A stretch of DNA of 16,073 nucleotides from Nitrospirota bacterium (GTDB lineage: Bacteria > Nitrospirota_A > Leptospirillia > Leptospirillales > Leptospirillaceae), in assembly GCA_021829515.1 (NCBI GenBank), contig JAKBPM010000024.1, positions 1 to 16,073 of the forward strand, given 5' to 3'. A program made the position numbers and the translations under genes. The notes beneath the pieces were generated by a model. That model did no database searches. It was not told the DNA's origin and worked only from the letters and a program-made list of their open reading frames with translations. Shown in pieces: positions 1-7,167 of the stretch. How positions within the stretch are numbered: position 1 is the stretch's first letter; each line of letters starts with the position of its first letter.

Positions 1-1
1 C

Positions 2-100
2 AGTCTGTCAAAGACCGATAATGAAGCGGCTGAACAGATGAATACCGCCAGGGATCTTCTTTTTCAGTCCTGGACAGCAAGACCTGAAAATCGGGCCTGA
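2..100 (+). CDS. Possible 3' end of an unknown gene (partial)
   Basis: One plus-strand frame is open from the window edge to a TGA at 98-100 and encodes 32 residues containing SKTDNEAAEQMNTARDLLFQ. The codons look plausible for a protein C-terminus, but no family is recognisable and a chance open frame of this length is possible. Around and after it there is dyad symmetry: CCTGG (69-73) and ACCTGA (82-87) are complementary to CCAGG (125-129) and TCAGGT (119-124). The run GGGCCTGAG (93-101) can alternatively pair with CTCAGGTCC (118-126), which is followed by a short T run. This could be a weak terminator. Positions 101-195 otherwise show nothing I can name. Confidence 0.22.
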   Translation, partial: SLSKTDNEAAEQMNTARDLLFQSWTARPENRA

Positions 101-195
101 GAAGCAGAAAGAAAAACCTCAGGTCCAGGCTTTTAACCAAGAACGATTTTGATCCGGGTCCCTTAATCGGAGGATCTTATTTTCAGACTCATTCT

Positions 196-945
196 TCAAT
201 TGGAATAGACTATCAGGGCGGCCGCAATCAAGGGCCCCACCCCTGGAATTGTCTGAAGACGCCGACCCGTCTCATCACTACGGACAAGCATTTTCATCAT
301 CACATCGATTTCCCCGATCTTTTTCGTCTGATGCGAGAGCTGCTCCTGAAGGTCCCGAATCAGCATGCGAGTGACCAGCGTCAGGCTGTTTGCTCCGTCG
401 TCCAGAAGCTCTGAAAGCCGGTTTTGGAGAGCCGCGATCCCCAGGGGAAGGACGAAGCCTCTTTCCAGAAGAAACGCCCGGGTCCGGTTTGCCAGAGCCG
501 TCCGGTCGTTGATCAGCCCCTGCCGGGCGGAGATCAGCATCGCCAGATCCTGCTGCTCGGGTGTTTTGACGGGAACCCTTGTGGTGCGAGGGCGAAGGGA
601 CGCTTCCCCAATAGCCTCCGCATCATTGAAATCGTTCTTCTGGGAAGTGGCAAAGGGCTTGACGTGATGCGGAGGAATCAGCATCGGCGTATGCAAAAGA
701 GACTGGCAGAGCTGTCCCCACCACTGGGCTCCGCCGCAGGCTTCCATCGCCACGATGACACGGGGAAGCTCCGGGCGGGCCAGCCAGTCCCGGAAGCCTT
801 CTCGATTGAATTTCCGACGCAGGATCTTCTTCCCTTCGGCATCGAGACCCACCACATGGAACGTGTTTTTGGACAGATCGACGCAAACGGTGACAAGGGT
901 GGATTCCGAAGTGATTTTCGTCTTCTTTGGGGTCTCGACTTTCAT
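196..945 (-). pseudogene. IS110-family transposase, C-terminally truncated
   Basis: The 249-residue product has the N-terminal RuvC-like DEDD domain of IS110 transposases (DEDD_Tnp_IS110). The acidic residues are visible as D23 in CVDLSK, E68 in AMEACGG, and D105/D108 in KNDFNDAEAI. The start of the C-terminal Transposase_20 domain is recognisable as IPGVGPLIAAALI (233-245), after which the frame ends abruptly in VYSN-stop. Family members are usually about 320-400 residues. The missing part normally carries the catalytic serine, so this copy is very probably inactive. The start at 945 is supported by GAGGAG a few bases upstream. No continuation of the family sequence is visible in any frame at 101-195, so the 3' end was lost by deletion or rearrangement rather than by a simple frameshift. 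Confidence 0.85.
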
Positions 946-959
946 GCGTTCTCCTCACA

Positions 960-1080
960 TAATGGAAAAGGGTATTTTGCGTTTGGGGGAGAGGCGTTCT
1001 TGGCGCCTCTCCCTATTTTTGTCCGGGAAAGAATACCCGATCGGGAGCCGGCATCCCACCCCAGGCTGCACGGACCATTC
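960..1080 (-). ncRNA. Candidate IS110 bridge-RNA region (5' noncoding end)
   Basis: IS110-group elements encode a structured bridge RNA in the noncoding DNA upstream of the transposase. Here that region on the minus strand is rich in secondary structure. There is a perfect 10-bp hairpin at 987-996/1004-1013, and a complementary pair GTCCG (1021-1025) / CGGAC (1071-1075) enclosing the 10-base palindrome CCCGATCGGG (1036-1045). I cannot identify guide loops because the element's ends and target are not defined. The limits given are approximate, and assignment as a bridge RNA rests on position and structure only. Confidence 0.25.
987..1020 (+). terminator. Hairpin with T-tract on the plus strand
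   Basis: The arms GGGAGAGGCG (987-996) and CGCCTCTCCC (1004-1013) form a perfect 10-bp stem with a 7-nt loop, followed on the plus strand by TATTTTT. This has the form of a rho-independent terminator read left to right. It lies just upstream of the IS110 transposase on the opposite strand, so it may instead be part of the element's noncoding RNA, or may keep outside transcription from running antisense into or out of the element. Confidence 0.4.
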
Positions 1081-1093
1081 CATTATGCGCGGG

Positions 1094-1186
1094 CTAATGT
1101 TCAAAAATCTCATGGACGGATGAAAGCTCTTTCTTGAGAGATTCATTTTCCTTGAGTATACGACTGGTTTCTTCATCCAGAGCCAT
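1094..1186 (-). CDS. Small ORF, leucine-zipper-like 30-residue peptide
   Basis: An ATG at 1186 is preceded by AAGGAG with 8-nt spacing, and the frame ends at TAG 1094-1096, giving 30 residues. The peptide is strongly charged and has a regular heptad pattern: d positions L3, I10, L17, V24 and a positions T7, N14, L21, F28. An Asn at a core a position is typical of dimeric leucine zippers. It lies about 150 bp upstream of the IS110 transposase start on the same strand. It may be a real microprotein, the N-terminal stub of a gene cut by the insertion, or a chance ORF with a good Shine-Dalgarno. No family is recognised. Confidence 0.35.
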   Translation of the reverse strand: MALDEETSRILKENESLKKELSSVHEIFEH

Positions 1187-1357
1187 CAGGCAATCTCCTT
1201 CGTTGGGCCATGCTCATCAAACGGGAAAGGTGATCGGAGCTCTCTGAAAGCAAGACATGACAGTTTCTTTTCCGTCCTCTTTCTTCTCTTCGGTGAAGAA
1301 TCTTTTGATCCTGAGGAATGACTGCTATTTTTTAAAATATTCTATTTCCGACTCAAT

Positions 1358-1386
1358 TTGACAGCATCACCTCCACAGGATAGAAT
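1358..1386 (+). promoter_or_regulatory. Sigma70-type promoter of the iron-uptake operon
   Basis: A perfect -35 hexamer TTGACA (1358-1363) and a near-consensus -10 TAGAAT (1381-1386) are separated by exactly 17 bp. The transcription start should fall near 1393, inside the adjoining Fur-like site, leaving a leader of about 35 nt before the permease start codon. The 1187-1357 stretch upstream is AT-rich in part and shows no gene. Confidence 0.75.
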
Positions 1387-1388
1387 GT

Positions 1389-1407
1389 GATCATGATAAT
1401 GAATCTC
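1389..1407 (+). promoter_or_regulatory. Fur box overlapping the transcription start
   Basis: The 19-mer GATCATGATAATGAATCTC matches the classical Fur consensus GATAATGATAATCATTATC at 15 of 19 positions. It begins 2 bp downstream of the -10 hexamer, the expected position for iron-dependent repression by Fur. The downstream genes are an FTR1 permease and an EfeO-like cupredoxin, which fits iron control. The site was identified by eye; binding is inferred. Confidence 0.65.
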
Positions 1408-1428
1408 AATTAGTGAGGGGGACTGGGC

Positions 1429-2259
1429 TTGATTGAGACATATTTGATCCTCGTACGGGAAACCCTTGAAGCGTCACTTCTTGTGGGCATACTTCTTGCC
1501 ACGCTTAAGCGTCTGGGCGACCGGAAGGGTCAGCGGTTTGTCCTGATGGGGGCGGCAATAGCCGTTGCCTGCTGTCTGGTCCTTGGGCTTCTTGCCGATC
1601 ACCTTGAGTCCTTTCTCTCCGGCAATGCAAAAAACATCGTTGATATATGTGTCTTTTTTCTGCCAACAATTTTTCTCTCCTATATGGTTATCTGGATGGC
1701 CAAAAATGGACGCGAACAGGGTGGAGAGCTCAAAAAAAAGGCAGCCGAGGCCATCAGGACCGAAAATGTATGGATCCTGTTTTTGCTGGCTTTTATGGGT
1801 GTATTCCGGGAAGGACTTGAAACGGTTCTTTTTCTCTGGGGGATCTCCCTTCAATCAGGTCCGGGTGAATCGGTAACAGCTCCAATGCTTGCCGGACTTG
1901 CCGGATCAGCCACCGCGATCCTTCTTGTCGTCGTCCTGTTCAGAACGACAAAACACATTCCCATATCGACATTTCTCAGAATTTCATCGGTCCTTCTGAT
2001 CATCATGGCCGGAGGAATGCTTGCTGCCGGCACAGGACGACTTGTCTCCATGGGGATTCTTCCCCCGATCATCTTCCAGACATGGGATACCAGCAGGATA
2101 CTGAGCGAACATTCCTATTTCGGCGGTATGGTTGCCGACTTTCTGGGTTACCGGTCAAAGCCGCCACTGATCATGATCCTTACCGTGTTCATCTACCTGA
2201 CAGGAATGTTCCTGCTTCTGCGAAGAGCCGAACAATCCGGCAAGAAACCTGCCCATTGA
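1429..2259 (+). CDS. efeU: FTR1/EfeU-family high-affinity iron permease
   Basis: This 276-residue inner-membrane protein carries the two REXXE iron-binding motifs that define the FTR1/OFeT family: RETLE (10-14) in the first membrane segment and REGLE (127-131) in the fourth. About seven hydrophobic helices can be read along the chain, as usual for EfeU. Established family role: import of iron across the cytoplasmic membrane. The start is a TTG at 1429, preceded by a GAGGGGG Shine-Dalgarno, and it gives the normal family N-terminus with the first REXXE ten residues in. A sigma70-like promoter and Fur box lie directly upstream, and an EfeO-like cupredoxin gene follows after 13 bp, so the two probably form an iron-repressed operon. 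No EfeB (DyP peroxidase) is present nearby. The symbol reflects the family; strict orthology to E. coli EfeU is not shown. Confidence 0.9.
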   Translation: MIETYLILVRETLEASLLVGILLATLKRLGDRKGQRFVLMGAAIAVACCLVLGLLADHLESFLSGNAKNIVDICVFFLPTIFLSYMVIWMAKNGREQGGELKKKAAEAIRTENVWILFLLAFMGVFREGLETVLFLWGISLQSGPGESVTAPMLAGLAGSATAILLVVVLFRTTKHIPISTFLRISSVLLIIMAGGMLAAGTGRLVSMGILPPIIFQTWDTSRILSEHSYFGGMVADFLGYRSKPPLIMILTVFIYLTGMFLLLRRAEQSGKKPAH

Positions 2260-2272
2260 GTCAGGAAAAGTT

Positions 2273-2638
2273 ATGACCGGATACCCAAAAAGGACCGGCT
2301 GGACAGCCCTTCTGGGCATAGGCCTGATGGTCATCCTGCCGGGAACAGCGTTCTCCGGCACAAGCGAAAATGTAACGCTGACCCTTCAGAATCATCGGTT
2401 TACTCCGGCAAAGATATCGGTTCTTCCAGACAAAAAATTTGTGATCGTCCTTGAAAACAAGGACAACCATCCGGAAGAGTTTGAAAGCTATGACCTTGAG
2501 TTCGAGATTCTCGTCCTTCCGCACAAGACTATCCGGGTTCCGATTCGCCCACTACCAAAAGGGACCTATTCATTCTTTGGAGATTTCCACCCCAAAACAG
2601 CCCGGGGGGTCGTCTTGGTCGGGACTCCTTCCCCCTAA
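2273..2638 (+). CDS. Periplasmic EfeO-like cupredoxin-domain protein
   Basis: The 121-residue protein has a Sec-type signal peptide (hydrophobic 10-28, cleavage near AFS-GTS) followed by a single Cupredoxin_1-type domain of about 90 residues. Hallmarks of the EfeO N-terminal domain are visible: ENKDNHPEEFESYDLE (61-76) and the C-terminal FFGDFHP (101-107). There is no cysteine in the protein, so a classical type 1 copper site cannot form; acidic and His residues would be the candidate metal ligands. The M75 peptidase-like domain found in full-length EfeO is absent. It lies 13 bp after the FTR1 permease and has an AGGAAA Shine-Dalgarno. A role in handing iron to the permease in the periplasm is inferred from this pairing and from EfeUO biology. 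Confidence 0.8.
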   Translation: MTGYPKRTGWTALLGIGLMVILPGTAFSGTSENVTLTLQNHRFTPAKISVLPDKKFVIVLENKDNHPEEFESYDLEFEILVLPHKTIRVPIRPLPKGTYSFFGDFHPKTARGVVLVGTPSP

Positions 2639-2649
2639 GCTCATTTCGA

Positions 2650-3297
2650 TCAGTGACCGTTAGTGATGACAGGAACCCATCCCCTCCCGTTCCAGTAAAG
2701 ACCTCTCCTCACCAGTTCGCGCTTCGGATGGACGATATAGGCCCCTGATGGGAGCACCTCCGTCAGGGAATGTTCGTCCGCCTGGATCACCTCTCCGCCA
2801 TCGGGTCCGGTGACTTTCTTCTCCGTCGACATCTCAGCGGCCCGTTTCTCGGCCTTTTCTTCCCTGACAATCTTTTTCTCCCGCTTTTGCTGAATTTTGG
2901 CCCATTGCGAAGCGATCATCACCAGATCTCCCTGGTAGCGATAGCGATAAGGATGGCCAAAAAATGGATGAACCCATCCAGGGCCAGGATGGGCAGTCGA
3001 TGCATACTCAACCGTCCGCGAGTAGTTGGTCAGATAGTAATGCCCAGGGGAATGGGGAGGAATAGACAATCGAAGAAATTCAGTAAAACTGATCCGATGA
3101 TCCGTCGTAAAAGCGGAGTAGCCCACCAGAATGAGGTGATCCGGGGGTTTTGGCTGCGGAACCTGAATGACATAAAACCGTGTCGATTTCTGGTCAAGCA
3201 AAAGATTCCTGTCGGGAGATCCCCCATCTGAAGAGGCGCAACCGGCTAAAAAAGCACAAAAGATCCCAATATAAAAAAAACGACCAATATTTCGCAA
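2650..3297 (-). CDS. Lipoprotein of unknown function
   Basis: I place the start at TTG 3297 because GGGGAGG sits 6 nt upstream and because it yields a compact lipoprotein signal peptide: basic N-terminus, hydrophobic core, then lipobox FLAGC with the lipidated Cys at residue 20. The frame extends upstream to 3411, but those residues do not look like a signal peptide. The mature protein (about 195 residues) has A at +2 after Cys, so outer-membrane sorting is likely if Lol rules apply. Visible parts are an aromatic segment GHPYRYRY near 114-121, a Lys/Glu-rich probable helix at about 134-157, and a C-terminal Trp/Gly segment YWNGRGWVPV. No family is recognised. It converges on the iron operon (11 bp between stops) and is divergent from argA. 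Confidence 0.65.
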   Translation of the reverse strand: MRNIGRFFYIGIFCAFLAGCASSDGGSPDRNLLLDQKSTRFYVIQVPQPKPPDHLILVGYSAFTTDHRISFTEFLRLSIPPHSPGHYYLTNYSRTVEYASTAHPGPGWVHPFFGHPYRYRYQGDLVMIASQWAKIQQKREKKIVREEKAEKRAAEMSTEKKVTGPDGGEVIQADEHSLTEVLPSGAYIVHPKRELVRRGLYWNGRGWVPVITNGH

Positions 3298-3440
3298 AGA
3301 ATGGCCTCCCCGCCTTTGCCGCAACAATTGAGACTGATTCCCCAAAAAGCCGACAAATACTTCCCCAAATGCTCTTGCACCATTCTGTCTTGGAAGATCT
3401 CCTTTTTGCAAGGCATCGGGTACTCAATCATCATTGATTC

Positions 3441-3449
3441 TGCTAGACT
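3441..3449 (+). promoter_or_regulatory. Possible extended -10 promoter of argA
   Basis: TGCTAGACT fits an extended -10 element (TG-N-TAGACT). No convincing -35 hexamer lies 16-18 bp upstream. A start near 3456 would give a leader of about 40 nt before the argA ATG. Just upstream, AATCA-TCAT-TGATT (3426-3439) is a short inverted repeat that could be an operator but does not match the ArgR box. Confidence 0.25.
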
Positions 3450-3497
3450 TGGGCAGATGCAGACAAAAAAGCAGTCCATCCCGTGAAGGCAGGAAAA

Positions 3498-4805
3498 ATG
3501 GATCAGGAACAGTTTATTCGAGGGTTCAGGGAATCATCACCTTATATCCACCGATTCAGGGGCCAGACCTTTGTTATCAGCCTGGAGGATGAAGCCCTGT
3601 CCGATGGAACGATCACTTCCATCGCAAGCGACGTCGCCCTTTTAAGGAGTCTCGGGATAGGGGTGATTCTCGTATTTGGAGCATCTTCCAGAATTAAAGA
3701 GATGCTGGAAAAAAATAAGCTGTCGTTGGATCAAAACTCCTCCGGTCCGATTGTACCGGAGGGAATCCTCCGTATCATCAGGGAAGCGGTCGGAAGCGTC
3801 CGCTTCGAGATCGAATCCGCCCTCTCACGGGGGGGCGACAACTCCTCCATGAGCGGAGCCCAGTTGAAAGTCGTCAGCGGAAATTACGTCATTGCCCAGC
3901 CGGTAGGTGTTATCGACGGAGTCGACCATTTCCTCGCAGGCAACCCGCGCCATATTCGTGCGGAGTTCATCAAATCCCATATCGCAGCAGGAGAAATCGT
4001 ACTGATCTCTTCCCTTGGAGTCTCTCTTTCCGGAGAGTTGTTCTTTCTTGACGCAAGGGATGTCGCACAGAAGGTGGCAGAAGAGGTGGGTGCACAAAAG
4101 CTTCTGTTTCTCATGGACGAAGAAGCGATTTCCGAACGGAAGGGAGAAGAGGCAAGAGAGCTGACAACGCGGGAGGCCCAAACCATTCTGGGAACCAGTT
4201 CCCTTTCAGAAAACCAGAAAGAGCACCTCCTTCGGGCAATCGATACCGTCTCGGCAGGGGTCGATAGGGTTCACCTTGTCAATCGGCTTCAGGATGGAGC
4301 CCTCTTGCTTGAGCTCTTTACAAGAGACGGATGCGGAACGCTTATTTCTTCCGACCCCTTTGAATCCATCTCCTCCGCAACGCTTGATGACATCCCCGGC
4401 ATTCTTGAAATGATCCGCCCGCTTGAAGCCTCAGGAATTCTCAAGGGGAGAAGCCGGGAAACAATCGAAACAGATATCTCACGATTCTCTGTGACACGAA
4501 GAGACAGGAACATTATCGGCTGCGGAGCGCTCTATCCTTTTCCGGATGAAAAAATGGGTGAAATTGCCTGTCTTGCGGTCCATCCCGATTACAGAAGGTG
4601 TGGAAGGGCGGGGAACCTTCTCTCCTGGTTTGAAAAAAAAGCCAGGGAGGAGGGCATGAAAACGATTTTCGTGCTTTCAACACAAACCGGACACTGGTTT
4701 TCAGAAAGAGGATTTACGCCCTGTCTCCTGGAAGAGCTTCCCCCTTCCAGGAGAGAAAGCTACAACCATCAGAGAAAAAGCCTTATTCTGAAAAAAAATC
4801 TTTAG
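3498..4805 (+). CDS. argA: N-acetylglutamate synthase (amino-acid kinase fold plus GNAT)
   Basis: The enzyme makes N-acetyl-L-glutamate from glutamate and acetyl-CoA, the first step of arginine biosynthesis. Its 435 residues follow the classical ArgA plan: an amino-acid kinase-like domain (about 1-285) with SPYIHRFRGQTFVISL near the N-terminus and VVSGNYVIAQPVGVIDGVD in mid-domain, then a GNAT domain (about 295-435) with the acetyl-CoA loop RRCGRAG (366-372) and the family-typical GHWFSERGF and C-terminal YNHQRKS. At the position of the kinase GGE motif it has EDE, acceptable because this domain is regulatory rather than catalytic for phosphoryl transfer. I chose ATG 3498 because AGGA lies just before it; an in-frame GTG at 3483 has no ribosome site. 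It stands alone, converging on the diguanylate cyclase gene. Confidence 0.92.
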   Translation: MDQEQFIRGFRESSPYIHRFRGQTFVISLEDEALSDGTITSIASDVALLRSLGIGVILVFGASSRIKEMLEKNKLSLDQNSSGPIVPEGILRIIREAVGSVRFEIESALSRGGDNSSMSGAQLKVVSGNYVIAQPVGVIDGVDHFLAGNPRHIRAEFIKSHIAAGEIVLISSLGVSLSGELFFLDARDVAQKVAEEVGAQKLLFLMDEEAISERKGEEARELTTREAQTILGTSSLSENQKEHLLRAIDTVSAGVDRVHLVNRLQDGALLLELFTRDGCGTLISSDPFESISSATLDDIPGILEMIRPLEASGILKGRSRETIETDISRFSVTRRDRNIIGCGALYPFPDEKMGEIACLAVHPDYRRCGRAGNLLSWFEKKAREEGMKTIFVLSTQTGHWFSERGFTPCLLEELPPSRRESYNHQRKSLILKKNL

Positions 4806-4827
4806 CTATTCCTGTTCAGGAATAGCT
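4804..4827 (-). terminator. Hairpin terminator between convergent argA and diguanylate cyclase genes
   Basis: AGCTATTCCT (4804-4813) and AGGAATAGCT (4818-4827) form a perfect 10-bp stem with a 4-nt loop. On the minus strand it is followed by AAAGATTTTTTTT, a good U-tract for ending the diguanylate cyclase transcript. On the plus strand the following CTTCC is a poor tract, so termination of argA is less certain. The stem overlaps the argA stop codon (4803-4805), and the cyclase stop (4816-4818) lies in the loop and first stem base. Confidence 0.7.
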
Positions 4828-7167
4828 CTTCCACCAGCAATCTCTGGATCCTTTTTGAGACTTGACCTGATAGAGGGCCTCATCTGCCTGCCTCATCAGA
4901 AGATCCGGGTCGGCATCCCCTTCCCGGCAGATCGTAAGCCCAAGACTCAATCCGATAGAAACAACTTCGCCCTGAGGAAGAGATATCGGACGTTCAATGA
5001 TGTTCCTGAATCTGCCCAGAAACCTGGACAGATCCTCCCTTGACTCCATCTTTTCCAGGATCAGGACAAACTCATCCCCTCCCAGTCTTGCCGCATAGTC
5101 TCCGGCGCGAAGGGAGGAGCGCATCCTCTGCGAGACTTCCTTGAGCAGAAAATCCCCTGCAGCATGGCCATAACGGTCGTTAACCTCCTTGAAATCGTCC
5201 AGATCCAGAATGCACACGACAAGAAATTTGGACCGAACAATAGCTGACGGAAGCGTTTCCTGCAAATCCTTGCGGTTTCCCAGGCCAGTGAGAAAATCCG
5301 TCCGGATTTCCTGATGAAGAGTCATCTGCCGTTGCCTGTCCTCATGGATATCCCTGAAAGAAACGATCAGAACCTCTTCATCTGAAATCTGGGAAAAACC
5401 GCCGGACAACGCCATCCAGAGCCTTTCCCCCGATGGCATTTTCAGTTCAAATTCCCGGTCAATGACAACACCTTTCTGACGAACTTCAGAGAGAAACAGG
5501 TCCCGGTCATGGCTCTCTCCCCAAAATGGAAGAAGAGGTTTTCCAATCCATAATCCGATATCAATCTGAAACAGCTCCCCTACCGAAGGATTGGCATACA
5601 GGAGCACTGAATCACTTTTTCTTGAAATGATCATGGGAAGAGGAAGCGTCTCGACAATCAGGCGAAAAAGCTGCTCCCTTTCCTCGATACTTCTTTGCAG
5701 AGAAACTCTTTCAGAGATGTCCTGGAGGGAAACGATCATTCCCCGAAGCGGGCTCTGGATACAGACCCTGTTTGCAATAAATGTCCGCTTCTTCCCGTTT
5801 GAAAGCATGATGAGATCTTCCCTCTCCCCTTCAGGGGAATCCGGAAAAGAATCTGGACGATCCAGAGCCATTTCACAAAATCCGGAATCGAAAAGCTCAC
5901 TCACCGGCTTTCCCAGAAGATCAGATGAAGGAACACCAAACAATTCACCAAGTTTCTGGTTCGAAAGAGCAAGACGCCCCCCTGAATCCGCGACAAAAAC
6001 CGGGACAGGAAGAGAATCCAGAAGAAGTTGACGGAAATGGAGCTGTGCCCCCAACTCCCTTGTTTTCAGATCAAGGTCTTTTGTCCGGGTTTCAACCCTA
6101 AACTCAAGGGTGTAGTTCATCTGTTCCAGCTGATTCATCGCCGCTTGTCTTTCAAGGGTCAATATGTTGACCAGAATGACAGCAAATCCGGTCATCATTC
6201 CGAGAAGCTCCATGCCGATCATTGCATCTTGTGGATTCTTCACGAGGTGGGCAAAAGGACCAAAACCCATGGCCGTTGCCCCAAACTGCAGGAAAAGGAC
6301 AAACGCCAGAAGAGAAAAAGCCGTCCGCTGGGAACGCGTCATCGCAACCCAGACAAGAATCGGCAGAAACAGGCCAGTCAGACCAAGGCTTGTCATTTCC
6401 GGCAGGCCGGGGAAAAAATAGATGATCCCGCCCACAAATAAAATGGACAAGATCAGGGCACTGATGACGATATTCGAAGGCGCAGAAGATTCAATAGAGC
6501 GAACATCCCTCTCAGGAAAACTCCAGACAAAAATGGCCGGAGTAAACATGAAGATGCTGCAGGAATCGCTTGTCCACCAGGCAAGCCATGCCGCAAGCAG
6601 CGTCGGTTCATGGCCACCTGGAGAAAGGTCAACAAGGACCAGCGCTCCAATCATCGAAGTCAGGCCACTCCCGAGAACACCCATTCCACCAAGGAATCTG
6701 AGCGCATCCCTGACTGTCCCGAACCCGTTCCACGAAGGATTCCCACGGTGGAGGAATCTGGCACCCAGCAGCGGGCCCAGGGTATTTCCGGAGGCAATCA
6801 GGAGGGATTCAACAACAGACCAGTGCAGAATGAAAGCATTGCCCAAAAAGGCTCCCAGAAAAACTCCTGGCGCCAATCTGAACCCGTAAGCCAGGATGGC
6901 AAAAGCGGCAACGGCAGCGGGAGGCCAAAAGGGAGAAAAGTGGGGAAAAACGAATCCAACACAAAAAACAAGAACCAAATAAACATAAAGAACCAAGAAG
7001 TTCCCCAAAAAAAGAGATCTACGGGTCAATCGGATTGGGAAGAGAGTGTGTGACGCAGAATATCCTTCTTTCAATTTGGTAAAGCCATGATTATTCTCCC
7101 CACCCGGAAACAAGAAATAAAAGAACTGATTCATCCAAGAAAGGAACCCCACGCCTCCATCAACCAA
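4816..7167 (-). CDS. MASE1-PAS-PAS-GGDEF diguanylate cyclase
   Basis: This 783-residue inner-membrane enzyme should make cyclic di-GMP from two GTP. An N-terminal MASE1-type sensor with about eight membrane helices (50-338, including FWPPAAVAAFA) is followed by a short coiled linker (340-380). Next come two PAS domains (about 378-490 and 500-612, each closing with a V/ISLQDI- or VSFRDI-type strand), then a GGDEF domain (620-783). The signature is intact: DFLTGLGNR at 624-632, LDLDDFKEVN, and RLGGDEF with GGDEF at 696-700. RAGD at 687-690 is a complete RxxD inhibitory site five residues before it, implying product feedback. No EAL or HD-GYP domain is present. The start is uncertain: TTG 7167 opens the frame and ATG 7134 is an alternative; neither has a clear Shine-Dalgarno. 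The sensed signal is unknown. Confidence 0.9.
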   Translation of the reverse strand: MVDGGVGFLSWMNQFFYFLFPGGENNHGFTKLKEGYSASHTLFPIRLTRRSLFLGNFLVLYVYLVLVFCVGFVFPHFSPFWPPAAVAAFAILAYGFRLAPGVFLGAFLGNAFILHWSVVESLLIASGNTLGPLLGARFLHRGNPSWNGFGTVRDALRFLGGMGVLGSGLTSMIGALVLVDLSPGGHEPTLLAAWLAWWTSDSCSIFMFTPAIFVWSFPERDVRSIESSAPSNIVISALILSILFVGGIIYFFPGLPEMTSLGLTGLFLPILVWVAMTRSQRTAFSLLAFVLFLQFGATAMGFGPFAHLVKNPQDAMIGMELLGMMTGFAVILVNILTLERQAAMNQLEQMNYTLEFRVETRTKDLDLKTRELGAQLHFRQLLLDSLPVPVFVADSGGRLALSNQKLGELFGVPSSDLLGKPVSELFDSGFCEMALDRPDSFPDSPEGEREDLIMLSNGKKRTFIANRVCIQSPLRGMIVSLQDISERVSLQRSIEEREQLFRLIVETLPLPMIISRKSDSVLLYANPSVGELFQIDIGLWIGKPLLPFWGESHDRDLFLSEVRQKGVVIDREFELKMPSGERLWMALSGGFSQISDEEVLIVSFRDIHEDRQRQMTLHQEIRTDFLTGLGNRKDLQETLPSAIVRSKFLVVCILDLDDFKEVNDRYGHAAGDFLLKEVSQRMRSSLRAGDYAARLGGDEFVLILEKMESREDLSRFLGRFRNIIERPISLPQGEVVSIGLSLGLTICREGDADPDLLMRQADEALYQVKSQKGSRDCWWKSYS

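Noticed and set aside
424..1137. Plus-strand 237-codon open frame antisense to the IS110 transposase
   Set aside because: It is the complement of a recognisable transposase with intact DEDD motifs, has no family features or ribosome site, and is a typical high-GC shadow frame.
3426..3439. Inverted repeat AATCA-TCAT-TGATT upstream of argA as an ArgR operator
   Set aside because: It does not fit the ARG-box consensus and a 5-bp repeat of this kind is common by chance.
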